DNA of 64,000 nt from Cantharellus purpuraceus (lineage: Eukaryota > Basidiomycota > Agaricomycetes > Cantharellales > Hydnaceae): the NCBI GenBank assembly GCA_025174535.1, contig JALBUN010000011.1:806001-870000 (forward strand), in the 5' to 3' direction. Under the pieces are notes generated by a model. It had not been told where the DNA came from. It saw only the letters and a list, made by a program, of their open reading frames with translations, and searched no databases. Numbering within the stretch: position 1 is the first letter of the stretch; each line of letters opens with the position of its first letter. Shown here in pieces: positions 23,201-34,129 of the stretch. The translations under genes and the position numbers were made by a program.

Positions 23201-23785
23201 CCCCAGCGGCACGAATCTTGGGATGATCCTCAACAGCCGCAACCACCGCGACCATCTCTCGGAAGCCCCAGCACCCGCCTCCCTCCACCTCATGCCCTGT
23301 CACATCACTCACGTCACAGCTCGCTCAGTTCACCGCCTTCCACGCGACGTCAAGCCCCACCAAGTCCTCCCCAGCCTCACCCTAGCTCCCACTCAAATGT
23401 GAGCTCCGGCAGTGGACTGGGCGTGTTTACCTCGTCCCCCCGCTCAATGCCCATAACTCCCGTGCCCGCCGGACCGAGCCCCGTCCTGCCAAAATCATCG
23501 ACGTCTCGTCCTTTGAGCCCCGTGCTTGCTAAAATGGTCTCCGGTGCATCGAGTGTATATCCTCAAGACCTTAACGGCGACACTCCACGAGGCTCGCGGG
23601 GTGGAGATTCCTTCGGAGCGCCGCCGGGGAGCTCTGGGTCGAGGCAGGACATTTATGCGGAAAATGGATCCTTACCGAGGCGGGAGCCGCACGAGGTGAG
23701 GCCTGTGGCGATATCTCTGGCTAGTGGTGGTGGTTCAACGACAGAATCTCAGTACTCGCGTGATCGGAGAGATCGCCCGTATTAA
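20275..23785 (+). CDS. Sds3-like protein, Sin3/HDAC co-repressor component
   Basis: Four exons: 20275-21688, 21737-21888, 21941-22040 and 22089-23785. They total 3363 nt, or 1120 residues. Residues about 430-555 match the Sds3-like domain: LIELKFALLRERLYVEKMEE, then VNGTHPELLHLQLELSTRRD, a helix ending NGVWEWWKYERDTLQTE and a basic HNRKRRKLERQRR. This helix region holds Sin3-Rpd3 deacetylase complexes together in yeast and animals. The N-terminal 420 residues are acidic with Gln/Asp repeats. The C-terminal 560 residues are disordered and include a His-rich tract near 733-785 and an Arg-Glu repeat near 854-886. A second in-frame ATG at 20305 is the alternative start. It is much longer than animal SDS3 (about 330), as in other fungal members. 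Nuclear role inferred from the domain. Confidence 0.88.
22545..23080 (+). repeat. Low-complexity tracts: RE repeats and His-rich codons
   Basis: Two (GAGAGG)n-type purine tracts near 22545-22590 and 22995-23080 encode Arg-Glu repeats. Between them, 22619-22775 is a CAT/CAC-rich tract encoding about 30 His in 55 codons. Both lie within the Sds3-like coding region. Confidence 0.85.
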
Positions 23786-24890
23786 ACTCCATGGATACCC
23801 CCTCAACGGGATCTTTTTTCTTTTTTCTCTTCCATATCCAGTTCTTGGTTGCTTCTTTTCTCGTCAGGAATAATGGTATGGTTAATTGGTAGGATTGATA
23901 ATAAGCATCGCTTGTTGACTAGGGATCGAGAGATTCATCAACCATTCGTTAGGTAGTATAGGCACATATGTAGTCTGCAATTTTCCTCTTCTGAGTATCA
24001 ACGCATGTAAGACATCGCAATGCTACGAGTTATATGTACACATCAGCAAAAGCGAATGCGAACCTCTGTTATGAACACTTACATACTGTATTCAGTGACG
24101 AGTGAATATCTCAAGCATTATAGCTCATTGTGCTAAAGCACGCAGCATGGGACGGGAGATAGTGTAGCGAAGCTGATGGCGTCTTGATAGTGAGTATCCG
24201 TGCAGCAGCCTAGCCTGACGTACGCTCTGATGTGGGCGGCGTAATGCTGAATGCTGCAACATGAAGTCTATCATTTAGAAAAGAGAAAACATTTGTATGC
24301 ATGTGATTTATTGAGTCCAATGTGTAGGAGGTGTAGGTAGGGTGACCATGTTCGTGAGTCCTGTCTGCATCTGGTACCCATATCCCTCCGAGTTGGCACC
24401 ATACCCGCGAAGAGTCCCCCCACAGAAGCTGAGATGAGTCTAATGAGTGTTCCACAAAAGAGCGGGACAGTGGAACGTCTTTCCACCAACCCGGATTGCA
24501 ATTGGTGAAAGGAGTGCTCGCGTAGCTTCGAGGACAGGTTTCTTCCGAGTGGCGTCGGGCTAATTCAGTTGGTCCCATACAAAACTGGAGGTATGAAGAG
24601 GCGCTTTGAGAGCTGTGTAGCGCTGTGCGAAAAAAGGTGCATACGTGGCAATTCCAAATGAGGCAGGTCGCTTCTGCAACAGATACCTTTCACTTGATTC
24701 TTTTGCCTGAATCGAGGCGCGAGCGGGCTACAGACAATGCAAGAATACGTCTGATACACATCTTCGTCTCAATTTCCTTAGTGTTTTTCGAACAAAAAAG
24801 AAGAGCCCCTCTAGCTGTGGCAGTGACGGTCGAATCCTATACAGGTGAAAGTAGGAATCTACATGCGGGGACAAACATTACGTTAATGGA
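23786..24890. other. 3' flank and intergenic stretch, no clear gene
   Basis: The first 300 nt are a pyrimidine-rich then AT-rich 3' flank of the Sds3-like gene. A 122-codon minus-strand frame at 24578-24210 (starting MGPTELARRHSEETC) has fairly balanced composition but no motif, intron or partner. Confidence 0.35.
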
Positions 24891-24899
24891 CCAGATAGA

Positions 24900-27545
24900 T
24901 TAATTAAATGCCTCCGCGTGGCGACGTACTTCACAACTCTTATGAATTATTGGACAACGGCATCGCGAAGTCTGTAGATTGGTTCTTAGATTGGCCGACA
25001 TCCGAGAAGTGTGCGAGAAGGAAGTTATACGTGCCGTGTAATTGTATCAGCCTCAAGGTCTCTACATGTTAAGGCTGAGACGCTGCCGTTTGATACCCAT
25101 TACAATTCACCCCCAAAGTTCATGGTACCTGCCAGTTTACACGCGTGTCACGCCGCATTTGTATCCACCAGATCTGGAGTCCAAACCTCGAAGTTGCCGT
25201 ACAACACGAGCCCGCCGGTCTGGCACCGACCCGTAATCTCAAACCATTTGACGGCTATAAAAGATGGACTGATTCGAATGTCACTCCATGTCCTCGCCAC
25301 TCATAGGAAGGCTACTCTTCACTTCCAATCCATTTGAAGCCATCCTCCAGACTGATTCAAGTCTCAACTTCAAGTCCTCGCCACTCACAGAGAGACTCCA
25401 GAAGATACACTTCCACTCCATTTGACGCCATTCTCAGGATTGATTCCATTTTCAACTTCAGATCCTCGCCACTCACAGGGACTCCAGCCCCCCTCCCCTC
25501 CATTTGAAGTCATCTGAGTCTCAAATTCAAGCCCTCGCCGCTCACAGAAAGACTTCGTCCTTTTGAAGCCATCCTCCGGGATGTTTGAGCCTCAAATTCA
25601 AGCCCTCGCCGCTCATAGGAATGCTTCGAATCCGGTTGGAGCCATCCTCCGATCGGTCGTGTTTCATCCTCCAGCGTGAGTGCCACTGTCACATCAAAGT
25701 GTCGGTGTCTGACATTTATCTTCAGCCACATTATGAACAAATAGTATACATCTGTTCAAAGACAGGATGTACAGAATAGTAACCCGGTGACTCACCCGGA
25801 GGTCGGCAGATACGATCGTCTTGGTTGAATTATGAAGATGGGACTTGACTGTGCCTTCTCAGCATACCATCCCCAACAGGTCAGGAACAGGAACAGGATG
25901 GATACAGCAGTACATCACCTATGGAACTTGCATGGAAAGCGAGCGATGTGAGGATCAAGGGAGTGATTGCCCCGTAATGCTTGGATCAGCGCAGATAATT
26001 CCACCATACGAGCTGGAGATCACTGATGCAGATCGAAGGTGGTCGGGATATTCCAACAGGTGAACCATCGTCTGAATAGCCGCGATAAAAGAATGTACTC
26101 AGCGTTGCTGAACAGTCTAGGTGAAAGCAACGCCCCGACAAGCATTCCTCTAAGACATCAAAGCACTAACAGGTAACTGTCATCAGCATCACCGTTAAAC
26201 ATACCCTAATAGCATTGAACAGTTAGGGTGATCCAATACCCAAGTGGAGGAGTGTCTATGTGACCTTGTCGTGTTGATGCGAGCAGCCGAGAAGATTCTT
26301 CAAAATTTCGGTCCAGCTTACAGGGTTAGAGGACGACCGATACTCTTCCCCAGCTCCGCTGACAATACTGCTCAAGGAGTTGCAAATCAGCCTTCGCCCT
26401 TACCTTGCCACCCTCCATCTAATCTTGTGCCATCCATCTCCCAGTTGTCGAGGTGTGTCACACCATTGGGGTAGACATCTATACGTCCCCCTGGAGGTTC
26501 ATATCAATTGCTCCATGAGCTGATAATATGAATAATCAGTGCGCCATATATATCAGAGGATTTATAGCCTGACTCGGCCACTTCCCTCCAATAATGAAGA
26601 GGAGGCATATGTCACTCGAAAATGTGCAGGGCCAGACCCACCGTGGTCGAAGCCCCAACCGTGTCACTACGACTGCAGGGGGTGGATTTCGCCCAATTGA
26701 AACACAGTTTGTGACGCAACCCAACAACTTATACAACATTAGTCATGACGGGGGAGCAACGTCGAACCTCGCCGTCGAACCTTGCCAAGACCGTCGAACA
26801 GCTGCTGGGCGGGGCACCAGAGATTGTTCCATACAGAGAACAGCATCTAGTCCCCCTTCCTCACTCTGGCGAGGATGAAATGGCATAGAATGCCTCCATC
26901 GGGAGACCTCGGCTCGATAGGCTCTCCCCTCGCTAGTTAGTAGCTCTGCTTCCTCAAAACCCAGCTAACCGCTCTATATTCTAGACAGCTTGCTTGGAAA
27001 TAGAGTGCAGAGGGGGTTCCTGGCATTAGCATATGCAAAGCTCGAGATGGAACATCTGCATGAAAGACTAGTGATTTGTAAATTTTCAATGCCATTCGCT
27101 GTCAAGCTATAACTCCAAAGTGGATGTTGGTTGACTTGTCAGCTGGAGGGGAAGTCACTATTGCAATATATCTGGGATTCCCATTTGAGGAGGTGTAACA
27201 CAGACATTTCATGTTGTCGGTTGGGGTGAGGTGTGTTAGGCTAGGGTGGGATCATGAATGAGCTTTGTATCTGGCCAATTTAATGTCTGGTGACGCGGTT
27301 CTAAACCTAGCGCACTCTGAGGTTGATTACAACCTTGGGTCTATGTGCCTCTTGCTACGTAGGGATCTCTTACACCTGGTCCTCCAGGTGCAGTCGAAAC
27401 TCCCCGTATCACCCATACATGACGCTCATGCGACTTATGTGGGAGTGAGCGGGGCAGTGTTCGTACATGACACAGGTGCATGATAGCCGACTTCAATCAA
27501 GGTAATGCTCCACATCATCTCCGCTCACGCAAGCATAATTATGTA
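24900..27545 (+). pseudogene. Decayed copy of the zinc-finger element, tail inverted
   Basis: This stretch matches the minus-strand element at 44.1-41.1 kb in order. Shared are a promoter-like block around 25140-25280 with CGGCTATAAAAG, the peptide YELEITDADR near 26010-26060, VANQPS..LPC near 26377-26440, and NRVTTTAGGG followed by SHDGG.TSNLAVEP near 26660-26785. Frames are broken, so it is a relic. From about 26940 to 27230 the sequence matches the zinc-finger exon and flank of the paralogue (42130-42460) in the opposite orientation, so the tail is inverted. A block near 27490-27540 again matches the paralogue's far flank (near 41110-41160) in the original sense. Confidence 0.65.
25265..25665 (+). 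repeat. Degenerate tandem repeat, about 5 units of 65-90 nt
   Basis: Each unit contains a version of TCAAGTCCTCGCCACTCACAG followed by a variable part and CCATTTGAAGCCATCCTCC. The related element near 43.8 kb has one copy of the unit directly after its TATA box, so the expansion happened in this copy. CTCACAG and TCTCAG within units resemble splice acceptors. Confidence 0.75.
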
Positions 27546-28019
27546 GAGACTATTCACCGGTATTTCCTGGTAACCAGGTTTTGTCGGCAAGGCAGAATAG
27601 TCGCCATTGATCTTGTAATATGGTGCAAGTAGTATCGGACACTGACTCGGAGGCGCTGGGGCGACTTTGCCCATGTGTATAACATTATGCAAACGTCGGT
27701 GTCTGGCAGGAAACATAGGACATTAGCAGCAATATCTGACCGAAACGGTAACATAATGTACCAGTATCCTCCCTCCAATCCCTCTCCTGGCAGACCTCAG
27801 CAGTTTTCAGAAATTAAAATAGTTACAGAAATAAGGAAAGCTCGCTGCACTACGATCACCAAGAAATTTAGCAAATAATAACGCAGAACAAGTACTTAAA
27901 TCACTGAGCTTATAGCTCACTTGCACATAATGCTTCATTAGATCCATAACATGATATATGCCTCCCCGAACAGTCTCCTTCAAATAATCCAACTCCGTTT
28001 TGAATGTCTAATCAAGATT

Positions 28020-29205
28020 TTATGCGTGGGACCCTCCTTCAATCACTGCAACAATACCGTAGGCTGCACCTGCTGCACAGCCGCCAACGAGAAGCATACT
28101 AGCGGCACCCCACAAGTATCCACGCAGACCGATTCCGGCACCGGTGACGTGAGCCTTGACGGCGCCAAAGATGAGGAGGACCACACCAGTGACAATACAC
28201 GAGTAAATGAGCCCCTCTTTTGCATATGGCGTGAAGAAGTAAGGGAGAAGCGGGACAATACCGCCTACAAGGTACCCCATACCTATTGTGAACGCCGAGA
28301 TGTAGAGACGGCGGGTAGGGACCTCCTCTGCAAATACAGGGTCAGCGTCTCGAAATTTCAAATACATAAGAGATATGGTAAAACGCACCGAGTCCTTCTC
28401 CGAATTTCAGAAGAAATGCTGTCAACCCTACATCCTTGCTCCAGCGCAATCCACCGTCCTCTTCGGTGTTGGACTCTGTGGATGCGCCCACTCCGTCCGA
28501 GTCAACCTCGACCTTGCGCAAACAATGTGCCACTTGTCTGCTCAATTTCTCGTCGACACCAACAGGACCCAGCACAGCATGGACCTCCCGTTCCATTTCA
28601 CCGGCACAAGACCGCATCACACGTGAAGAAGTGTGCCTCTGCAGGAATCGGTAGTGGTCCCGCTCAGCTTGTGATGCGACTATGAATAAATAACTCGGTG
28701 TCAGCGTGAGGAGCCGGTTTAATCTGAGGAAATACGCACGAAAACCACCAATACCCATGGAGATCGCACCCGCGATAAGTTCGGCAACACCACCTACTAC
28801 AACAAGCCGAGACTCTCCGAGACTCGATAGACCAGCTGTCAGGGCAAAGGGGACTGTTAGTCCATCCGAAAGCCCAATCACGCTGAGAGAGCCAGTCAGT
28901 AACACTAAACAACAAAGAAAGAACATCACGCACACGTCGCGAACAATGTCCGGGTCAATGAGCTGCCTGTCATCATCGTCCTTGAGGTCCTTGCAACATA
29001 TACCATCTGGCCTTCCTTCCCGATCACATTTAAGAGGCAATGGCGTGGACAACTCTGGGTCCGCTACCGAGTCAATAGGCCAAACTGGTGGCTTATTGCC
29101 TTGCGCCAACGTCTCTGTGCTCAGACGCGGCGGTAGCGGCACAGAGCGAGGGGTCACAGTAGCTGCTGACCCGGTGGGTGCGGATGAAGGCTCCTGGCGG
29201 GACAT
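28020..29205 (-). CDS. ccc1: CCC1/VIT-family vacuolar iron/manganese transporter
   Basis: Three exons: 29205-28740, 28679-28389 and 28327-28020. They total 1065 nt, or 354 residues. The family moves Fe2+ or Mn2+ into the vacuole for storage and detoxification. After an 85-residue hydrophilic N-terminus comes IIGLSDGL-type sequence (SVIGLSDGLTVPFALTAGLS), then ELIAGAISMGIGGFLASQAE, a cytosolic Glu/Asp/His metal-sensing loop (residues about 165-250), and two C-terminal membrane hairpins (FTIGMGYLVGGIVPLLPYFF; LRGYLWGAASMLLVGGCAAG). Intron 28680-28739 is 60 nt and free of in-frame stops. The gene looks intact; a diverged mirror-image copy lies at 36.4-37.5 kb. Confidence 0.93.
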
Positions 29206-29255
29206 GGTTTGGGTAAAAGAGCACTAAGCTGCCGAGGAGCTGGCAAAGGGGACCC

Positions 29256-29262
29256 TTATATA
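29256..29262 (-). promoter_or_regulatory. TATA box of the CCC1/VIT gene
   Basis: GTATATAAGG on the minus strand, 51-57 nt upstream of the ATG at 29205. The spacing suits a short leader. It is the clearest core promoter element in the window. Confidence 0.6.
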
Positions 29263-29269
29263 CAACAAA

Positions 29270-30320
29270 TGGCTGACATAAGTCTCGGCTGCCTCGCGTC
29301 TTTCAATGTGTCACGCGATGTCACAGCCATTTCGGCGTCTTCATGAAACGAGGCGTGCCAGCTGCCAGCGAGCGTTTTATCGCTATATAAACGGCGCCAA
29401 CAATTGAGATAGATACTATTGCTTCCTGATTCACGTGGCTGTATCCGCTCAATTTGCTTCCATTCTCAAATGTTTCACATCAGGATCCATGGAGCATTGA
29501 TATTCCCGACTCGGTAAAAGCTAATTTTCCTGTACCGAGCTTGGCAACAACCCAACTAGAACAGCAGCCTGCATTCGTCATCAAAGGATGCGCCCGTGAA
29601 CACAGCATTGTAGAAAGGTAATGCTTCCATAGCTACTAGTAGTGGGATTTTTATCTACCTTCACCGTCCAAATCGCACAAATGCTATTCAACTAATATGA
29701 AGGATGCACATGTGTGGGGCGACAGCTGACAGGTGAATAATACATCGCGATAAGCGCAGGGAGCCTTATTCATTTGAATCCAGAGTTCGTTCTTCGGCAA
29801 TCCAATAGGTTACCCATACATGTCAGACATTCGTTCAAGTTGGGTTCAACCTGTAATCGTGATCCACCTACTATGCGTTCCTTGAGAATACCGAAGCAGG
29901 TGGAGGCTGAATGGTGTATCACCTCCTGAGTGTCGCTCTGATTCTATCGCTGATTCTATACAAATATATTTCTAATATCACCTCTTCCTGTAGTGCGAAA
30001 TCTTCGTCTGTGGTTTGCCTTAAAACCGCCTTATCATTTGACGGTCAATGAGACGATTTCCGCCACTCTAGGATAGAGGAAATTGTGTGGCTCACATTCG
30101 CGTGCGCGAAGAGGAAGTTCCTGTCATCGGATAAGGCGCTCCGCTCATTTTCCTAAATGGTATGTTGAGCGATAATGGAATCCGCAAGATATTATTGGCT
30201 TCTGTGCCGAGCTCTCCGCTCACTGCCGCTGAGAAAGCGGAATGTATAGTTGACGACGGAAGATAGGTAATGCCTCCTTAAATTATACACCGCTCCGTCA
30301 TCTCCGTTTATATCGTCTAA
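29270..30320. other. Upstream region of CCC1/VIT and 3' flank of the HIT gene
   Basis: No gene recognised. A GCTATATAAACGG block near 29382-29394 reads as a TATA box on the plus strand, but no plus-strand gene follows that I can support. Confidence 0.4.
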
Positions 30321-30328
30321 CTTCTTAA

Positions 30329-31127
30329 TCACAGCCTGCTTTTCATTGTCTCCAACGTCGCTGCTAGTTCTTCCTTGCCAACTTTCATCTGGGGCCAATT
30401 CTGGTCGACATTTAGCACCAAACCATCCTCCTCATTGGTCTTTGGAATAATATGGAAATGGACGTGATCGACATGCTGTGAGTATTATAAGCACCAATTT
30501 TTCTCATAAGCAAAATATTATATCACCTGGAATGCTAGTTTACCGTTGTTCTGGTCGAAGAGGAAACAATCAGCACCGTGTGCATTGGCATCTACAAGGT
30601 TTCGGATGCTTGCCTGTAATATGTTGTACTGCTCGGCACCGGTTGCAGAGGCGACTTTCTTCAACAAAGGCCCTATGTCGTTCAGGTACTCGTCCGGAAG
30701 ATCACCAATCGTTCTCGCGTGATCTGTATACGGAAAGGCCCATCAGGATGTACACATTCAAAGGCAATGTGACCCCACGGGCGACATACATTTCGGTATA
30801 ATTTGAGTGTGTCCTACTGCTACGGGATTGATGTCGAGGAATGCGAAACTAGCAACATCAGCGGCTATAGTATTTATTGTAATACTTTGTCTGTCGTACC
30901 CACCTATGCTTTGTCTCATACACTTTGAAGCTCGGGATTGTACCTGCCGTTTGGGTTCATGAGCGATATGTATGTTCGACCTCGTTTTGGATAAAGCACC
31001 TTTGACAATCAAACAGAAGATACATCTGCAACAAGACAAAGGAGAACGATTTATAGCACTCAGCGTGAGTGGATCGCTTTATAGTGCACAGTGAGATTAC
31101 TGACTTGTCATCAACATTTGTGGCCAT
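30329..31127 (-). CDS. hnt1: HIT-family (histidine triad) nucleotide hydrolase/transferase
   Basis: Seven exons: 31127-31105, 31025-31000, 30943-30904, 30848-30790, 30723-30614, 30550-30527 and 30475-30329. They total 429 nt, or 142 residues. HINT-type enzymes hydrolyse AMP-lysine and related phosphoramidates. In order: CIFCLIVKGTIPSFKVYETK, FAFLDINPVAVGHTQIIPK, YHARTIGDLPDEYLNDIGPL, QYNILQNNGKLAFQ and the catalytic triad motif HVDHVHFHIIPK. Intron 30551-30613 is GC-AG (CAG|GCAAGC, ending GACCAG). It is 63 nt and open in frame, so an alternative product with 21 extra residues is possible. Very short exons (23-26 nt) are typical of basidiomycete genes. Intact. Confidence 0.92.
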
Positions 31128-31134
31128 GTTCGAG

Positions 31135-32850
31135 CCCGAAGTGTATAGAAATACGGGTGATATGGTCACTGTAGTTAGCGAGTTTTCCCACGCGCCTATT
31201 GGCCGGGACCGGGTAGTCGGGGCCTTTTGCGGCAACGAGAGAAACCGCTGGTGTAGTAAAGGTCGTATGCTTGCACAAAGCCATACAGAAAGGATATCTT
31301 TTAGCAAACTGAATTTACAATTTTAGGCATAGAATTTAGTGTATTAAATAATTATCAGCCACCCTCGTCATACATAGTCCATCCTGCATCCGACTCGGAT
31401 TCCCTCTTAGTCCCAAAAACCAGAACGTGTATCCGAACGCCATCCTCTGGACTCTTCCTAGAGCAGGTTTGTGTGGGTTGGGACCAACTAGCTATCCTTG
31501 GACATACAATTCCCTACCAAATATTTGATGTAGATTGCAGTCTTCCTACGTACAAATACAGCCATAGGTATATTTACTGGGTAGAAAAAGCGTCATGCAG
31601 GACAATGGAACATGGGTAGATGCAGTCCTTTCGCCAAGACGCAAGGCCATTGTCCGGGTGAGCAGTATGGCACATATCTGGTATATGAATGATCTATATG
31701 TTGGATTTCAAGCCGCGCGTCGATTATGGACGCGCAATGCATTATGTTTTGGCATGTATTACTATGTGTATCAATGGCTTGTGCTTTTGTCCTGCTGAGC
31801 TTTAAGCTGATTTGCAGGCGTACTCGTTTCACCTCAGCGCTTTTGTCACTTGCGCTGAGGTTAGTAGGTCTATTTAGTCGTATATTCTGTATTCTAATAG
31901 TCTTCAGTCGTGTACTAGCTCCTCTGTGTTGTCACAAATTTCTCTTTACTATACACCGGAACGCTATCAATAGTGACTGTTTACCATGTCAATCAAAGCC
32001 ACCCTTCGGTCACAATTTCAATCCATTCGCAGTAGAGCGTTTACTGCGAAGCATTTACTGTAACATTTCAAATGTCGGCTCGACGGCCTCCCTCCAGAGC
32101 ACCGGTAGCAGGAGCTTCAGAGTCATGCAGCGATTTTTCCATTCCGGTGTTGGCACCGATGCTACTCCGAGCCAATCTTGGGCTGCTTCTCCAACACATT
32201 CATCAGGATAGTCAAACTCAGGTGGCACCCTGCCCGGTGATTGTGTTAATGCCCTCCAGCCCCAGCCCTCCTCTACATCGCCTCCATCTGGCCCGTCAAA
32301 TCCAGGCGGCATCGTCCCTCCCCTGCCCCGGCGAAGGCGTGGATGCCATTTCTAAGCAACAAACGTCACTGACAACCGGCAAGGGTATGGGCTTCAAACG
32401 TCACCCAACTGACATTTATACGAGCCTTCAAAGAACTAGACGAAAAAAAATGGATGTGTTATACAACATATCATGGCACCGGCATTCCACTGTGACCTCG
32501 AAGTGTATGAAGTATCTTGGCTACGCAAGACGCGGGCAGTCACGGTCCTGCAGTCCCCCTTGTTTTCGAACTCCATCGCATTCCTTTTTAAACCTGCTTG
32601 TTAAACATGAACAGCTCTCGGCGATTTAGTTACTGGAGCCATTTTACTCATTCGCCTGCTGCCGAGAGAAGTCCAGTGTCGATCTTTCATGTAAACTTTC
32701 ATCTACTTCGCTTTTAAACTAATTGGGCGGGCCCCTCTTGACACATATCGCTCTGCACTCGTTTGATACCCAGAGAACTCACGGAAGCACGACAGTATTC
32801 TGACACATTCTGTATTGCCCCACAAGTTCTGTATGGGTTGTCAGAATCTG
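31135..32850. other. Intergenic stretch, weak coding fragments only
   Basis: A 185-codon plus-strand frame at 32072-32629 and an opposing minus frame at 32312-32055 overlap. Another plus frame reads PSSTSPPSGPSNPGGIVPPL near 32257-32317. None is supported by motif or splicing. The interval may hold a decayed gene. Confidence 0.35.
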
Positions 32851-32860
32851 GGAGCCGGCG

Positions 32861-34120
32861 TTGCATCATTCCAATGGAGACACCGTAACGTCTATTGCGT
32901 TCTCACCTGACGACAATTGCATTGTTTCCATAGGACTGGACGGTCCGCTGGAACTCCGTATTCAGGGAACAACTGGATGGCCATACAGGTTGAGTGACAT
33001 CCAGCTTTCTCACCTTGATGGCAGCCGCATCGCACCTGGTTCAGTGGACAGAATAGTTCGGGTCTGGAAAATCACATCGCGGCCCGGGTGCAGAAGGCTG
33101 GTCTGGAGTACGATGGCGTACACACCAGAAATAATGATGCTGGACCATCCACTTGGAATGACGTCTGTTGCCGTGACCGGCGACGACAAGTACATAGTGT
33201 CTGCTTCGGACACAACTGTTCGTACATGGGACATTAGATAGGGTGACATCTGTCGTAGTCTCCTCTGAATCACTCGGCACATCGCGGCTGCGTCGTCTAT
33301 CGAGCTATGGATTTAGAATGCAAGTGTCATAGGACGCAAGGTTCTGCCAACAACGGCAGGGATGACATCCGTCCACGTCTTACACAACAGCTCCTAGATC
33401 GCGTTTTGCCGCTCAAGATGTCTGATACAGAGTCTGTCCGAGTCGTCGAATATTCAAGATGTCTATGGCTTTTCATCAGATGGTAGATATTATGTCTGGT
33501 GTGGAAGATGGATAGCGTAGGGCGTGGGCCAGTGCCCATATGGTGTGCGAAGATGGGTAGGTTGATGTATATGCTGGAAGGCCATTCAATCCCCCGTCAT
33601 GCCTGTGGCCTTTTCCCCCGACAGTGGCCGAGCTGCGTTGACAGGATGGTTCGGATCTGCGACACAAGTTTCAATTATATGGATGGCAGTCGGCGCATTA
33701 CGTCTACCTCAGACATCAGTGAGATTGCGTCGGGGAGTTGGACCCAGACGAAAGGTATGAGTACGTGGGATTGGACGAACTCCTCGTATGAGGAGACAGC
33801 TTGTGCGCTCTTGTGAGTCGGTATTCATTGTGATTCTGGAACAATCTGACATACGCAGTAGAATGCGAGTTGTTGGGCCATTTACTTGAGGTGACGGACG
33901 CCACCTCCTCCAACGATGATTGCCGTGTTATATCTGGATCATTAGTCACGACCATTTGAATATGGAACTATCGGAGGTAGAGCGACGACAATCTGTATTG
34001 TCATTCGAGAAATGCATTGCGTTGTCTTCCCGCACGATGGCAATCGCGTTGTGTTTGGGTTGAGGGATTTTCAGATCTGGATTCGAACCCATCGACAGGC
34101 CAGAGCGAGCCGGCTTGGAT
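32861..34120 (+). pseudogene. Decayed WD40-repeat array
   Basis: The 126-codon frame 32861-33241 holds WD40-like repeats (TVTSIAFSPDDNCIVSIGLD, DRIVRVWKI, MTSVAVTGDDKYIVSASDTT then VRTWDIR). More pieces follow in shifting frames: near 33580-33660 (GHSIPVMPVAFSPDSGR), 33858-33960 (CELLGHLLEVTDATSSNDD) and 34020-34090 (VFPHDGNRVVFGLRDFQIW). Frame changes and stops show decay. Arrays of this sort are typical of the C-terminus of fungal NACHT/STAND NLR-like proteins, but I see no NACHT domain here, so that origin is inference. Confidence 0.65.
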
Positions 34121-34129
34121 ACGGAATAC

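Noticed and set aside
24210..24578. 122-codon minus-strand frame
   Set aside because: Composition is acceptable, but there is no motif, homology, intron or promoter, and it overlaps the likely 3' flank of the Sds3-like gene.
28375..28626. Plus-strand frames over the CCC1/VIT gene
   Set aside because: Antisense shadows of the transporter exons.
34075..34110. GGATTCGAACCC, resembling the T-arm of a tRNA on the minus strand
   Set aside because: The flanking bases do not form a T-stem, and no acceptor, D or anticodon arm is present. The site reads as part of the WD40 relic.
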